From the NCBI RefSeq assembly GCF_048381675.1, contig NZ_JBLWIS010000002.1, forward strand, positions 62,001 through 126,000: 64,000 nucleotides of DNA. Direction: 5' to 3'. Made by a program: the position numbers and the translations under genes. Source of the stretch: Advenella sp048381675. Its GTDB lineage: Bacteria > Pseudomonadota > Gammaproteobacteria > Burkholderiales > Burkholderiaceae_B. The notes under the pieces are model-generated. The model was not told where the DNA came from. It saw nothing but the letters and a program-made list of their open reading frames with translations, and did not search any database. Of this stretch, positions 6,779 through 16,156 are shown one piece after another (the stretch's first letter is position 1; each line of letters opens with the position of its first letter).

Positions 6779-9079
6779 GTGATTTCTCAAGAATTGGAAG
6801 TAAGCTTACATATGGCTTTTGTTGATGCCAGATCATCACGTCACGAGTTCATCACGGTTGAGCATTTGTTGCTTAGCCTGCTGGACAATGCCGCAGCACT
6901 AGAGGTGCTGAAGGCTTGTGATGCCGATATTGAATCCTTGCGTGGCAAGTTGCGCAAATTCATCAACGAAAATACGCCTGTCGTGCCTGGTGAGGAAGAG
7001 GTGGATACCCAGCCCACATTGGGTTTCCAGCGGGTGATACAGCGTGCAATCATGCATGTGTCCTCAAACGGGAATAACAAAAATGCGGCTACCGGTGCCA
7101 ATGTGCTGGTTGCCATATTCAGCGAAAAAGATTCCCATGCGGTTTTTTTCCTGCAAGAGGAAAACATTACCCGCCTGGATGTGGTCAATTACATTTCGCA
7201 TGGCATCTCCAAATTACCGCCACCCAAGGAAGAACGCCAGGAAGAGTCGGTGGCAAGTCCGCGTGAGGCGAGTGATTTTGACAAGTCACCGTTGGCCTTG
7301 TATGCACAAGACCTAAATGCCAATGCGCAGGAAGGCAAAATAGATCCGCTTATCGGACGTGACCAGGAAGTTGAGCGGGTCATCCAGATTTTGTGCCGTC
7401 GCCGTAAAAACAATCCCTTGCTGGTGGGGGAGGCAGGTGTTGGCAAAACGGCCATTGCCGAAGGCCTGGCCTTAAGGATTGAAAATGGTGAAGTGCCTGA
7501 TATCCTTGCTTCAGCACGGGTTTACGCCCTTGATATGGGGGCATTGCTGGCCGGTACCAAATACCGGGGCGATTTCGAGCAACGCCTGAAAGCGGTGCTC
7601 AAGCAACTTGAAGAACACGAAAATGCCGTGCTCTTCATTGATGAAATTCATACGCTGATTGGTGCCGGTTCGGCGTCTGGTGGCACTATGGACGCATCCA
7701 ATCTGCTTAAGCCTGCGTTGTCTTCCGGCAAGTTGCGTTGCATGGGCGCTACAACTTATAAAGAATATCGGGGTATTTTTGAAAAAGACCATGCTTTGTC
7801 ACGTCGTTTCCAGAAAGTGGATGTCGTTGAGCCTAGCGTAGATCAAACGATCCAGATTCTGCGTGGCCTGAAATCCAAATTTGAAGAACACCATGGTGTG
7901 CGTTATTCATCTGCTGCCCTGGTGGCCGCAGCGGAATTGTCTGCCCGTCATATCAATGACCGTCATTTGCCCGACAAGGCTATTGATGTCATTGATGAAG
8001 CGGGGGCGGCACAAAGGTTATTACCTAAATCACGCCAGAAAAAAGTGATTGGGAAGGCTGAGGTGGAGGCGATTGTTGCCAAAATGGCGCGAATTCCGCC
8101 ACAAAGCGTCTCTAGTGATGACCGGAACAAACTGGCCACGCTTGAGCGTGACCTGAAAACGGTGGTGTTTGGGCAAAACGATGCCATTACCGCATTGGCT
8201 GCGGCCATTAAAATGTCGCGCTCCGGTTTGGGTAAGCCTGATAAACCCATCGGTTCATTCCTGTTTTCCGGTCCTACCGGTGTAGGTAAAACCGAAGTGG
8301 CTAGGCAGCTGGCCTTTACTCTGGGGGTTGAACTGGTTCGTTTCGATATGTCCGAATACATGGAGCGACATGCGGTTTCCCGCCTGATTGGCGCGCCTCC
8401 CGGATATGTTGGCTTTGACCAGGGCGGCTTGTTAACCGAAGCGATTACCAAACAGCCTCATTGTGTATTGTTGCTTGATGAAATAGAAAAAGCGCATCCG
8501 GATATTTTCAATATCCTGCTGCAGGTCATGGACCACGGTACCCTGACAGACAATAATGGTCGCAAGGCCGATTTCAGGAATGTCATTCTGATCATGACCA
8601 CCAATGCGGGTGCTGAAGTGCTGAATAAACCCACCATCGGGTTCGCCACCTCTCGGCAAGCCGGTGATGAAATGGCGGAAATCAAGCGGGTCTTTACGCC
8701 AGAATTCCGTAATCGATTGGATGCCATTATTCCTTTCGCCGCTCTCAATAAAGACATCATCCTGCGTGTAGTGGACAAATTCCTGATTGAGCTTGAAGAG
8801 CAGCTGCACGCAAAACGGGTAGAGGTTACCTTTACCGATGAGTTGCGAGCCTACCTTGCTGCTAAAGGTTTTGATCCGCTGATGGGGGCAAGGCCAATGC
8901 AGCGGCTTATCCAGGATGTCATTCGTCGTGCCTTGGCTGACGAGTTGCTGTTTGGCAAACTGGCTAACGGGGGGGCTGTCCGGGTTGATATCAAGGATGA
9001 GCAGGTTTCCCTGTTTTTTGAGGAGCCCGGCTCAAATACCAATGATCCCGAGCACAAGGAAGAGGTGCTTGTTTCCTGA
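6779..9079 (+). CDS. clpA: ATP-dependent Clp protease ATP-binding subunit ClpA
   Basis: ClpA is the AAA+ unfoldase that feeds substrates into ClpP. The 766-residue protein has the N-terminal Clp repeat domain (about 1-145), the first AAA+ module with Walker A GEAGVGKT near 217 and Walker B FIDEIHTL, and the second module with Walker A GPTGVGKT near 497 and Walker B LLLDEIEKAHPD. The start is GTG at 6779, supported by CGGAGG five bases upstream; the nearby ATG pair runs straight into a stop. Its stop codon shares a base with the pqiA start codon, so ClpA and PqiA are probably translationally coupled. Confidence 0.97.
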   Translation: MISQELEVSLHMAFVDARSSRHEFITVEHLLLSLLDNAAALEVLKACDADIESLRGKLRKFINENTPVVPGEEEVDTQPTLGFQRVIQRAIMHVSSNGNNKNAATGANVLVAIFSEKDSHAVFFLQEENITRLDVVNYISHGISKLPPPKEERQEESVASPREASDFDKSPLALYAQDLNANAQEGKIDPLIGRDQEVERVIQILCRRRKNNPLLVGEAGVGKTAIAEGLALRIENGEVPDILASARVYALDMGALLAGTKYRGDFEQRLKAVLKQLEEHENAVLFIDEIHTLIGAGSASGGTMDASNLLKPALSSGKLRCMGATTYKEYRGIFEKDHALSRRFQKVDVVEPSVDQTIQILRGLKSKFEEHHGVRYSSAALVAAAELSARHINDRHLPDKAIDVIDEAGAAQRLLPKSRQKKVIGKAEVEAIVAKMARIPPQSVSSDDRNKLATLERDLKTVVFGQNDAITALAAAIKMSRSGLGKPDKPIGSFLFSGPTGVGKTEVARQLAFTLGVELVRFDMSEYMERHAVSRLIGAPPGYVGFDQGGLLTEAITKQPHCVLLLDEIEKAHPDIFNILLQVMDHGTLTDNNGRKADFRNVILIMTTNAGAEVLNKPTIGFATSRQAGDEMAEIKRVFTPEFRNRLDAIIPFAALNKDIILRVVDKFLIELEEQLHAKRVEVTFTDELRAYLAAKGFDPLMGARPMQRLIQDVIRRALADELLFGKLANGGAVRVDIKDEQVSLFFEEPGSNTNDPEHKEEVLVS

Positions 9080-10359
9080 TGCAGGATTCGGCAATCAGGC
9101 TGGCTTGCCATCATTGTGGACAGCTTCATGTAAAACCGCAGCTGCATGAGCGTGAACGCGTTTCATGTGTACGCTGCGGTACGGTTTTGCTACAAAAGGG
9201 TAAGTTTAATGTCAGTGCCTGGCTAGCCTTGTCAGTGGCGGCATTATGGGTTTTCCTGATTGCCAATCTTATGCCGGTTGCCACGCTTTCCTCTGCTGGC
9301 ATGTCCCGCAGTGCCACCTTTCTTCAATCCATCATGGTTACCTGGGAACTGGGTTCTCCGCTGGTTGCCATCATGTGCCTGATGGTGGGCTTTGTGGTGC
9401 CGTTGCTTCAATTAAGCCTGTTAACCTGGATCCTGTTTTTTTTATACAGGAAAAAATACCCGCCGGGCTTGCGAACTTTTTCCCGCCTGACATGGCTGTG
9501 CAAGCCTTGGTCCATGATTCCGGTTTTCATGCTGGGTGTGCTGGTGGCGGTGGTCAAGCTGGCTGGCATGGCCTCCCTGGATCCAGACGAGGGGTTATGG
9601 GCATTTGCCGTACTTACCTTCTTGCTGACTTTTCTAAATAAACTGAATTCCCGAAAAATCTGGCAACTGGCTCAAGAGCAAGGGGTGGCCAATGATTTAC
9701 CCGTTAACCCGCAGGCAGGTCCATATGTGCTTGCTTGCGAGGTTTGTGCACAGGTTGCCATCAGCAATCAGTCCAAGGGGTGTTGCAGCCGCTGCAATGC
9801 CACCGTGCATTATCGCAAGCCCAAACATAAATCCCGCACGCTTGCGTTGTTGGCTGCAGCAATTGTTTTTTATGTGCCGGCCAATTTCTACCCGATTATG
9901 ATTATTGATGGCTTGCTGGGCTCCAGCGGGCATACAATTCTGGGCGGCGTGCTTCAGCTTTGGGCGTTAGACTCATGGGACCTGGCATTGATTGTATTTG
10001 TGGCCAGTGTAGTCGTGCCGATTACCAAAATTGTCATCATGCTGGTTTTATACTTTAATGATAAATCGGGCAATCATGCCATTCAGCAGCAGCACACCCG
10101 TCTTTACCAGGTGGTTGAATATATCGGGCAATGGTCCATGCTGGATGTTTTTGTGGTGATATTGCTGGCTGCATTGGCCAGTTTCGGCAGCCTGATGAGC
10201 GTTATTCCTGGACCGGGCGCGACTGCCTTTGGCTTGGTGGTTGTTTTCACCATGCTGGCGGCCCAAAGTTTTGATATCCGGGAAGGGTGGGACTGCGTTG
10301 ATGACGGAATTGAAAAAGAAGATTTCGAACCGGTAGAAACCGCACCCACATTTCAATGA
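9079..10359 (+). CDS. pqiA: Paraquat-inducible protein A (inner-membrane PqiA)
   Basis: PqiA is the multi-spanning inner-membrane partner of the PqiB/PqiC intermembrane lipid-transport system. The 426 residues contain two homologous halves, each beginning with a zinc-ribbon-like Cys pair set (Cys10, Cys13, Cys30, Cys33; then CEVC and CSRC in the second half) followed by several transmembrane helices. Its ATG overlaps the clpA stop codon (TGATG). pqiB follows 59 bases downstream. The assignment rests on the two CxxC halves, the topology and the pqiBC neighbours. Confidence 0.93.
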   Translation: MQDSAIRLACHHCGQLHVKPQLHERERVSCVRCGTVLLQKGKFNVSAWLALSVAALWVFLIANLMPVATLSSAGMSRSATFLQSIMVTWELGSPLVAIMCLMVGFVVPLLQLSLLTWILFFLYRKKYPPGLRTFSRLTWLCKPWSMIPVFMLGVLVAVVKLAGMASLDPDEGLWAFAVLTFLLTFLNKLNSRKIWQLAQEQGVANDLPVNPQAGPYVLACEVCAQVAISNQSKGCCSRCNATVHYRKPKHKSRTLALLAAAIVFYVPANFYPIMIIDGLLGSSGHTILGGVLQLWALDSWDLALIVFVASVVVPITKIVIMLVLYFNDKSGNHAIQQQHTRLYQVVEYIGQWSMLDVFVVILLAALASFGSLMSVIPGPGATAFGLVVVFTMLAAQSFDIREGWDCVDDGIEKEDFEPVETAPTFQ

Positions 10360-10418
10360 AGCAGTTTTTATAAAGTTAATGGTTTATTCAGGGCGTTATT
10401 TTATGTGGAAAACAAAAA

Positions 10419-12158
10419 ATGTCTGAGTCGGAAGACAAGCAATCACATCCTCAAGTGGCGAATGACGCATCTGTGGCAGATAATCCTTCGGCGCTAAATG
10501 GGGGCAAGTCTCCTGTTGTCAAAGAACCGCTAGTCAGTCAAAAAAAAGGAAAAAACATTTCCTGGATCTGGCTGGTTCCCTTTATTGCAGCTATCGTGGG
10601 CATATCCTTGCTGGTTCGTGATTACATTGAGCAGGGCCCTGAGGCCACCATTATATTCAATACGGCCGAAGGGCTTGAAGTAGGTAAAACACAGGTTCGC
10701 TATAAAGATGTGGTCATTGGGCATGTGAGTAGAGTTGGCCTTACACCGGACAGAAACGATGTGGAGGTAGATGTCAATCTTTCCAAGGAAAGCGAGTTTC
10801 TGATGCAAAAGGGAACCCGCTTCTGGGTGGTCAAGCCTCGCCTTAGCCTTAGTGGGGTTTCAGGTTTGGGTACGCTGGTTTCCGGTTCATATATAGGCGT
10901 AGATACGCCTGATGACACGGTAGAGCATCCGGTTTATACCGATGAATTTATTGGGCTGGAGCACCCCCCGGAAATCTCAAGTAATCGACCAGGTAAAAAA
11001 TTTGTCTTGAATGCCACCAATCTCGGTTCGCTGGATATCGGCTCACCGGTGTATTATCGACGTATTCCAGTGGGGCAGGTCATCAATTATCAGCTAGCCA
11101 AAGATGGCAAGGCCGTTAATATTCTTATTTTTATCGATTCTCCTTATGACCAGTTCGTGACGGAAAACAGCCGGTTCTGGAATGCCAGTGGACTGGATTT
11201 TTCACTGGGTGCCAGTGGCCTGAATTTCAGAACCCAATCCCTGGTTTCATTAATGAGTGGTGGCGTGGCTTTTGCCGAACCACCCGGCAGACACGGCCAG
11301 GAAACCAGATTGGCCGAGGCAAACTCTGTTTTTTTGCTGGCCACTACCGAGGAACGTGCCATGTCTGATCCGCATGGCCAAGCCTATCCGGTGCGCATGA
11401 AATTCAGTAATTCGGTTCGGGGACTGCAGGCAGGAGCTCCACTTGACTTCAAAGGCATTAATCTGGGTGAGGTGCGTGCCGTTAGTCTTGAGTATGATCC
11501 GAAAACCAAGGAAAGTTTTGCAGTGGTGGACGCCATTGTTTATGAAAACCGAATGGGTGTGGTGTTAAACAGCAAAGGATCGTCAGGTGGCAGTGTCAAA
11601 GAGATTGGACTTGAAGAAATAAAAGGATTTTTTTCCAGCGGCTTAAGGGGGCAATTGCGGTATGCCAATATTTTGACTGGCCAATTGTATGTGGCGCTTG
11701 ATTACTTTCCAAATGAAGCGCCTTTGCCCGAGCCGGACCTGTCGCAAGATCCGTTTATCATTCCTACGGTTGGTGGTAGTTTTGATCAAATCCAGGATAA
11801 CCTGACGCAGCTTATCCGCAAACTCAAGGACCTTCCACTGGACTCAATTGGTCAATCGCTGGATAGCGCCTTGCAAGGGGTGGCCAAGCTGGTAGAGAAT
11901 CTGGATACCAAGACCATGCCTGAAGTGAATAAAACCCTGCGCCAGGCAAGCCGTTCGCTGAACGGGGCAGATAAATTGGTGAGCAGTATGGATGACACCA
12001 TTCAGCAAAATGGTCCTTTAATGTCTGAAATTCACACTACCCTAAGGGAACTGACACGTACCATGCGGTCGTTTCGTGCAATCAGCGATTTCCTGCAAGC
12101 AGAGCCTTCTTCCGTGATCAGGGGCCGGCAGAAAGATCAAATACCGTTTATGGAATAG
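10419..12158 (+). CDS. pqiB: PqiB family MCE-domain protein
   Basis: PqiB forms a tube of stacked MCE rings that spans the periplasm and carries lipids between the membranes. The 579-residue protein has a cytoplasmic tail, one transmembrane helix at 48-66 (ISWIWLVPFIAAIVGISLL), and three MCE domains, recognisable by repeated segments such as VRYKDVVIGHVSRVGL, VYYRRIPVGQVINYQL and LDFKGINLGEVRAVSL. A helical, coiled-coil-forming C-terminus follows. Length is close to the E. coli protein (546). It is flanked by pqiA upstream and pqiC 15 bases downstream. Confidence 0.95.
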   Translation: MSESEDKQSHPQVANDASVADNPSALNGGKSPVVKEPLVSQKKGKNISWIWLVPFIAAIVGISLLVRDYIEQGPEATIIFNTAEGLEVGKTQVRYKDVVIGHVSRVGLTPDRNDVEVDVNLSKESEFLMQKGTRFWVVKPRLSLSGVSGLGTLVSGSYIGVDTPDDTVEHPVYTDEFIGLEHPPEISSNRPGKKFVLNATNLGSLDIGSPVYYRRIPVGQVINYQLAKDGKAVNILIFIDSPYDQFVTENSRFWNASGLDFSLGASGLNFRTQSLVSLMSGGVAFAEPPGRHGQETRLAEANSVFLLATTEERAMSDPHGQAYPVRMKFSNSVRGLQAGAPLDFKGINLGEVRAVSLEYDPKTKESFAVVDAIVYENRMGVVLNSKGSSGGSVKEIGLEEIKGFFSSGLRGQLRYANILTGQLYVALDYFPNEAPLPEPDLSQDPFIIPTVGGSFDQIQDNLTQLIRKLKDLPLDSIGQSLDSALQGVAKLVENLDTKTMPEVNKTLRQASRSLNGADKLVSSMDDTIQQNGPLMSEIHTTLRELTRTMRSFRAISDFLQAEPSSVIRGRQKDQIPFME

Positions 12159-12173
12159 GTCATCATAAAAATT

Positions 12174-12845
12174 ATGCAACAACATCTCGTTATTTTGAAA
12201 AGAATTGCCTTTTTCTTGGGGGGCGGAGCCGTTTTCGCTTTAATTGCTGGTTGTGCTTCGGCTCCGCCAGTCAAATATTATTCGCTGCAGCCGCAAACGC
12301 AGTCAGCCACCGTGATGGGTAATGCCGCAATCGGGTTGCAAATTGCATCTCCGCAAATTCCCGAATCAGTCGACAGGCCACAGTTGATGGTACGCAATCC
12401 GGCCGAACCACAGGTTATTTATGCCCTGAATGCCTCACGTTGGGCCAGTTCCCTTTCTGATGAAATCGCTCAGTCGCTGTCATTTTATCTGGCAGGTCAG
12501 CTGGGCGCCATTAATGTGCAGAACTTGCCTGTAGTTACTGGCTCTTTGCCGGTCTGGACGGTACAAACCAATGTGCAGCAGTTTGACTTGTTGCCGGGTA
12601 ACAGCGCAATTCTTGATGTAGTATGGACGCTTAAGTCGCCCTCACGCACCATTGCCTCATGGATTTGCCAAACGCGAATCAGTGTTCCGGTTAGCCAGAA
12701 TGATGCCGTTTCGGTGGTTGATGGGCAGCAACAGGCAATTCGTTTGCTGGCCAATGAGATGGCCAAAAAAATAAATCCTGGCGTGATGGCGGCCGACAAT
12801 GCGGCACAGGCTTTGGTGCAAACCCGTGCTTGTCGCCAATCATAA
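12174..12845 (+). CDS. pqiC: PqiC-like outer-membrane lipoprotein
   Basis: This 223-residue protein is the lipoprotein partner of PqiB. It has a signal peptide ending in the lipobox LIAGC (Cys27), the sequence PPVKYYSLQP that starts the ABC-type transport auxiliary lipoprotein (YmbA/PqiC) domain, and the typical WASSLSDEIAQSLSFYL helix. It is the last gene of the clpSA-pqiABC run; the following receptor gene has its own start 59 bases later. Confidence 0.9.
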   Translation: MQQHLVILKRIAFFLGGGAVFALIAGCASAPPVKYYSLQPQTQSATVMGNAAIGLQIASPQIPESVDRPQLMVRNPAEPQVIYALNASRWASSLSDEIAQSLSFYLAGQLGAINVQNLPVVTGSLPVWTVQTNVQQFDLLPGNSAILDVVWTLKSPSRTIASWICQTRISVPVSQNDAVSVVDGQQQAIRLLANEMAKKINPGVMAADNAAQALVQTRACRQS

Positions 12846-12904
12846 GCAAGGGGCTTAGTAGCCCCTTAAACCAGCAATTTGTAAAACTTAGGATAATCTT
12901 TGTA

Positions 12905-14062
12905 ATGAAGAAGAAAATTTTGTTCTCTGGAATAATGGCTACATTTGCCTTTACCTCTGCCAGCCAGGCTGAAGTGGTGGTCGGCGTCAATGTCTCGGCT
13001 ACCGGTCCTGCTGCCGCCATTGGCATACAGTCTCAAAACGCCATGACTTTATGGCCAAAGACACTGGGCGGGGAAAAGGCCAAATATATTATTCTTGATG
13101 ATGGTACGGATGTTAGCAAGGCGGTGCGTAATGTTCGCAAGCTTACCGCTGAAGACAAGGTTGATCTTATCATTGGCCCCAATACGACCGCGGCCACCCT
13201 GGCTTTGCTGGATGTATTGAAAGAAACCCAAACACCGCTCATCGCCCTGGCAGCCTCCAGTTCGATTGTTGAGCCGGCAAATGATCCTGGTCGTCGCTGG
13301 GTTTACAAAATGCCCCAGAATGATGGCCTGATGGCCGATGTCCTGATTGATGAAATGGTCAAGCGAGGCCACAAAACCGTTGGTTTTATCGGTTTTGCCG
13401 ATTCTTATGGTGAAAACTGGTGGAAAGAGTTTACGTCACGGCTTGACGGTAGGCTTGAAGTCGTTGCGCGTGAATCCTTTCAGCGTACAGACTCATCAGT
13501 GGTTGGTCAGGCCTTGAAGCTGATCTCAGCCAATCCGGATGCCATTTTGGTGGCCGGTGCCGGTACACCAGCCGTATTGCCTGAAAAAACGCTGAAAGAG
13601 CGTGGTTACAAGAATCCGATTTATCAAACCCACGGTATTGGTACGCTGGAATTCCTGCAGGTAGGTGGCAAGTCGGTTGAGGGAACACTGTTTCCAACCG
13701 GACCGGGTGTGGTTGCACGAGGCTTGCCAGACAATAATCCTGTTAAGCCCGTAGCCATGGATTTTACCGAACGCTATGAAGCCAAATATGGCCCTAATAC
13801 TGCAACCCAGTTTGCCGGTGATGCATGGGGAGCCTGGATTGTGGCTGATAAGGCAGTCTCACGCGTGATTAAAAAGGGTATCAAGCCGGGAACAATCGAG
13901 TTTCGTAACGCCTTGCGTGATGAAATTGAAAATACAAAAGACCTGATTGTTCCCAATGGCGTGCTGAATATTACGCCCACCGATCACCAGGGGTTTGACA
14001 ACCGTGCCGCTGTGATGGGTACCATCAAAGATGGTAAATTTGTTTATGCCGGTGAACAATAA
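12905..14062 (+). CDS. ABC transporter substrate-binding protein, branched-chain amino-acid (LivK-like) type
   Basis: A periplasmic binding protein of the Leu/Ile/Val-binding family (type I fold). The ATG at 12905 begins MKKKILFSGIMATFAFTSAS, a cleavable signal peptide ending near ASQA. The mature part shows the family pattern: VVVGVNVSATGPAAAIG, IIGPNTTAATLALLDV, VGFIGFADSYGENWW and THGIGTLEFL. The length is 385 residues. An upstream in-frame start would only add unrelated residues. No permease or ATPase genes lie nearby, so the transporter partner and the ligand, possibly an aromatic acid or amide, are unknown. Confidence 0.88.
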   Translation: MKKKILFSGIMATFAFTSASQAEVVVGVNVSATGPAAAIGIQSQNAMTLWPKTLGGEKAKYIILDDGTDVSKAVRNVRKLTAEDKVDLIIGPNTTAATLALLDVLKETQTPLIALAASSSIVEPANDPGRRWVYKMPQNDGLMADVLIDEMVKRGHKTVGFIGFADSYGENWWKEFTSRLDGRLEVVARESFQRTDSSVVGQALKLISANPDAILVAGAGTPAVLPEKTLKERGYKNPIYQTHGIGTLEFLQVGGKSVEGTLFPTGPGVVARGLPDNNPVKPVAMDFTERYEAKYGPNTATQFAGDAWGAWIVADKAVSRVIKKGIKPGTIEFRNALRDEIENTKDLIVPNGVLNITPTDHQGFDNRAAVMGTIKDGKFVYAGEQ

Positions 14063-14216
14063 GCGCCGGTTGTACGTGCGATTATTGATATAGTCGCTTG
14101 TTTCCGGCAATAAAAACCTTTGTCAAGCTACTGAAACTTACCGGAATTTGGAAAAAAATCCTTTTTTTGGGCAAGTTGCAAAGGCGAAAACAGAGGTTTT
14201 TTATTGATTTGGGCTT

Positions 14217-15230
14217 TTAGTTAATGGTTGCGCCCGAGATTTCTACAATTTCCTTGTATTTCTCATGTTCGGATTTGACGAAATCGGCAAATTCTTGTGC
14301 GGTACCCGGTTTGGTATCGGACCCCATGGTTTTTAGCTGCTTTTGTATGGCAGGATCATTCATGGCGTTGCCGTAAGCTTTATTCAGCTTGTTGATAATG
14401 GGTTCAGGCGTGCCACCGGTGGCAAATACGCCAAACCATGTGCCAATATCAAAGTCCTTGATGCCAGCCGCTTCCATGGTGGGGGTATCTGGCAAAAAGG
14501 GCGAGGCGTCTGTGGTGGTAACGGCCAGCGCTTTAACCTGTCCTTCATTGATAAGGGGCAATGAAGAGGCCAGGTTATCAAACATGAACTGGGTCTGGTT
14601 GGACAATAAAGAAAGCTTGGCCGGGTTGGCGCCACCATAAGGAACGTGTACCGCATCAATGCCAGTACGTGCTTTCATCAGTTCACCGGCCAGATGACCT
14701 GCACTACCGCTGCCACCCGATGCATAATTAAGTTTGCCGACATTTTTTTTGGCATATTCAATCAGATCTTGCAGGCTATTGATATTGTTGGTTTGGGCAA
14801 AGTCTTTGTTCACGATTAACACATTAGGAACAGAAGAGACCATGATGACCGGTTCGAAATCTTTGATGGGATCAAACGTGATGTTTTTGTATAACCAGGG
14901 GTTAATCGCCTGGATCGCAACGGCACCCATGACCAGGGTATAGCCATCGGGCTTGGCCTTGGCGACCGAAGCCGCACCAATATTGCCACCGGCACCTGCT
15001 TTGTTTTCAACAATGACAGTTTGCTTGAGTTCTTCTTGTACCTTTTCTCCCAGAAGACGGGCAATGGTATCAAGTGGGCCACCGGCAGCATAAGGAACAA
15101 CAAAGTTAATGGGTTTTTCGGGCCAGGATGCCGTTGTATCCTGTGCCACTGCCATTGAAGAGCCCAGGATGCCGGTTGAAGCCAGCAGGGCGCCAGCGCT
15201 TTTCAAGATCATTCTGCGAGTCAGTGTCAT
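14217..15230 (-). CDS. Tripartite tricarboxylate transporter (Bug family) periplasmic receptor
   Basis: Bug receptors bind carboxylated or aromatic solutes in the periplasm and are greatly expanded in Bordetella and relatives. From the ATG at 15230 (ribosome-binding site AAGGACA) the protein has 337 residues. It begins MTLTRRMILKSAGALLAS, a Tat-like or Sec signal, followed by WPEKPINFVVPYAAGGPLDT and the conserved VIVENKAGAGGNIGA. No TctA or TctB membrane genes lie nearby, as is usual for orphan Bug receptors. Substrate is unknown. It converges with the ABC receptor gene to its left. Confidence 0.93.
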   Translation of the reverse strand: MTLTRRMILKSAGALLASTGILGSSMAVAQDTTASWPEKPINFVVPYAAGGPLDTIARLLGEKVQEELKQTVIVENKAGAGGNIGAASVAKAKPDGYTLVMGAVAIQAINPWLYKNITFDPIKDFEPVIMVSSVPNVLIVNKDFAQTNNINSLQDLIEYAKKNVGKLNYASGGSGSAGHLAGELMKARTGIDAVHVPYGGANPAKLSLLSNQTQFMFDNLASSLPLINEGQVKALAVTTTDASPFLPDTPTMEAAGIKDFDIGTWFGVFATGGTPEPIINKLNKAYGNAMNDPAIQKQLKTMGSDTKPGTAQEFADFVKSEHEKYKEIVEISGATIN

Positions 15231-15250
15231 TGTTGTGTCCTTATAAAAAA

Positions 15251-15697
15251 TCAATGGCGACCGGTGCTGCCAAAGCCATCGGCACCGCGATCACTGTTTT
15301 CGAATTCATCGACAATATTGAATTCTACTTGCTGTACGGGAACGATGACCAGTTGGGCAATACGTTCCATGGGGGAAATAACAAAATCGGCTTGGCCACG
15401 ATTCCAGGTAGAGACCATGAGCTGTCCCTGATAGTCGGAGTCAATAAGCCCAACCAGATTGCCAAGCACGATGCCATGTTTATGGCCAAGCCCGGAGCGA
15501 GGCAGAATAACGGCTGCGTAGTTTGGGTTATTGATATGGATGGATAAACCAGTGGGAATCAAGGTGGTCTGGCCTGGTTTTAGTGTGATGGCTTCATCAA
15601 TGCATGCACGCAGGTCAAGTCCGGCAGAACCGCCTGTGGCGTAAGCCGGTAATTGTGAGCGCATACGTTCATCGAGAATCTTCAGGTCTATTTTCAT
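15251..15697 (-). CDS. dut: Deoxyuridine 5'-triphosphate nucleotidohydrolase
   Basis: dUTPase hydrolyses dUTP to dUMP, keeping uracil out of DNA and supplying thymidylate synthesis. The trimeric dUTPase motifs are all present in the 148 residues: GSAGLDLRA (23-31), PRSGLG (66-71), GLIDSDYQG (83-91) and the C-terminal GADGFGSTG (138-146). Its ATG overlaps the stop of the upstream hypothetical gene by four bases (ATGA), suggesting coupling. Confidence 0.97.
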   Translation of the reverse strand: MKIDLKILDERMRSQLPAYATGGSAGLDLRACIDEAITLKPGQTTLIPTGLSIHINNPNYAAVILPRSGLGHKHGIVLGNLVGLIDSDYQGQLMVSTWNRGQADFVISPMERIAQLVIVPVQQVEFNIVDEFENSDRGADGFGSTGRH

Positions 15698-16119
15698 TTT
15701 TTCCTATTTGAATTGGTGGAAGTGGAAATTGACGCAAGGAACCGGAACAGGGCAATGGCAACTATTATAAACAATACAATCGCCCCGTGCCCATCAGACT
15801 CGGTAAGAATGGAGCCTAGAAAAATGATCAGAAAAATCAGGAAGACAAGTCTTTTGATGTTTTTGTTCAAGGTAGGGGCATTACTGGCCGAGGGTTTACT
15901 GGTTTCTGCTGGTTTTTCCTGGGGAGGCAAGGTGTAAGAGCTTGGCTTTGCGGTTACTTCAGAGGGGAAAGCTTCATGACTGGCAAAGTCATCAGTAGGG
16001 TCCTGGAAAACGTCATCATCTTTGTTTTGCACGGGAGAAGACAAGGATGATTGCTTTAACAGCTCATCAATATAAGCAGCATAGTCCCCATTTTTGGGGC
16101 TCTCGTAGCTTTTTAGCAT
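15694..16119 (-). CDS. Hypothetical membrane protein upstream of dut
   Basis: The 141-residue protein is not recognised. Its N-terminal 80 residues are polar and rich in Ser, Pro, Asp and Lys, probably disordered. They are followed by two hydrophobic segments (about 91-103, RLVFLIFLIIFLG, and 112-127, AIVLFIIVAIALFRFL) separated by a short TESDGHG turn, and a basic C-terminal tail (NSNRKK). This suggests a hairpin membrane anchor with a cytoplasmic disordered region. It overlaps dut by four bases and follows dedA. The gene is likely real because of the overlap and its consistent topology. Confidence 0.65.
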   Translation of the reverse strand: MLKSYESPKNGDYAAYIDELLKQSSLSSPVQNKDDDVFQDPTDDFASHEAFPSEVTAKPSSYTLPPQEKPAETSKPSASNAPTLNKNIKRLVFLIFLIIFLGSILTESDGHGAIVLFIIVAIALFRFLASISTSTNSNRKK

Positions 16120-16156
16120 GATACATCCTTTATCTTGTTAATGATGGCTTGCGGAT

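Noticed and set aside
14120..14200. Terminator between the two convergent solute receptors
   Set aside because: Only a weak A7/T7 pairing with a 3-base loop is visible, which is not convincing.
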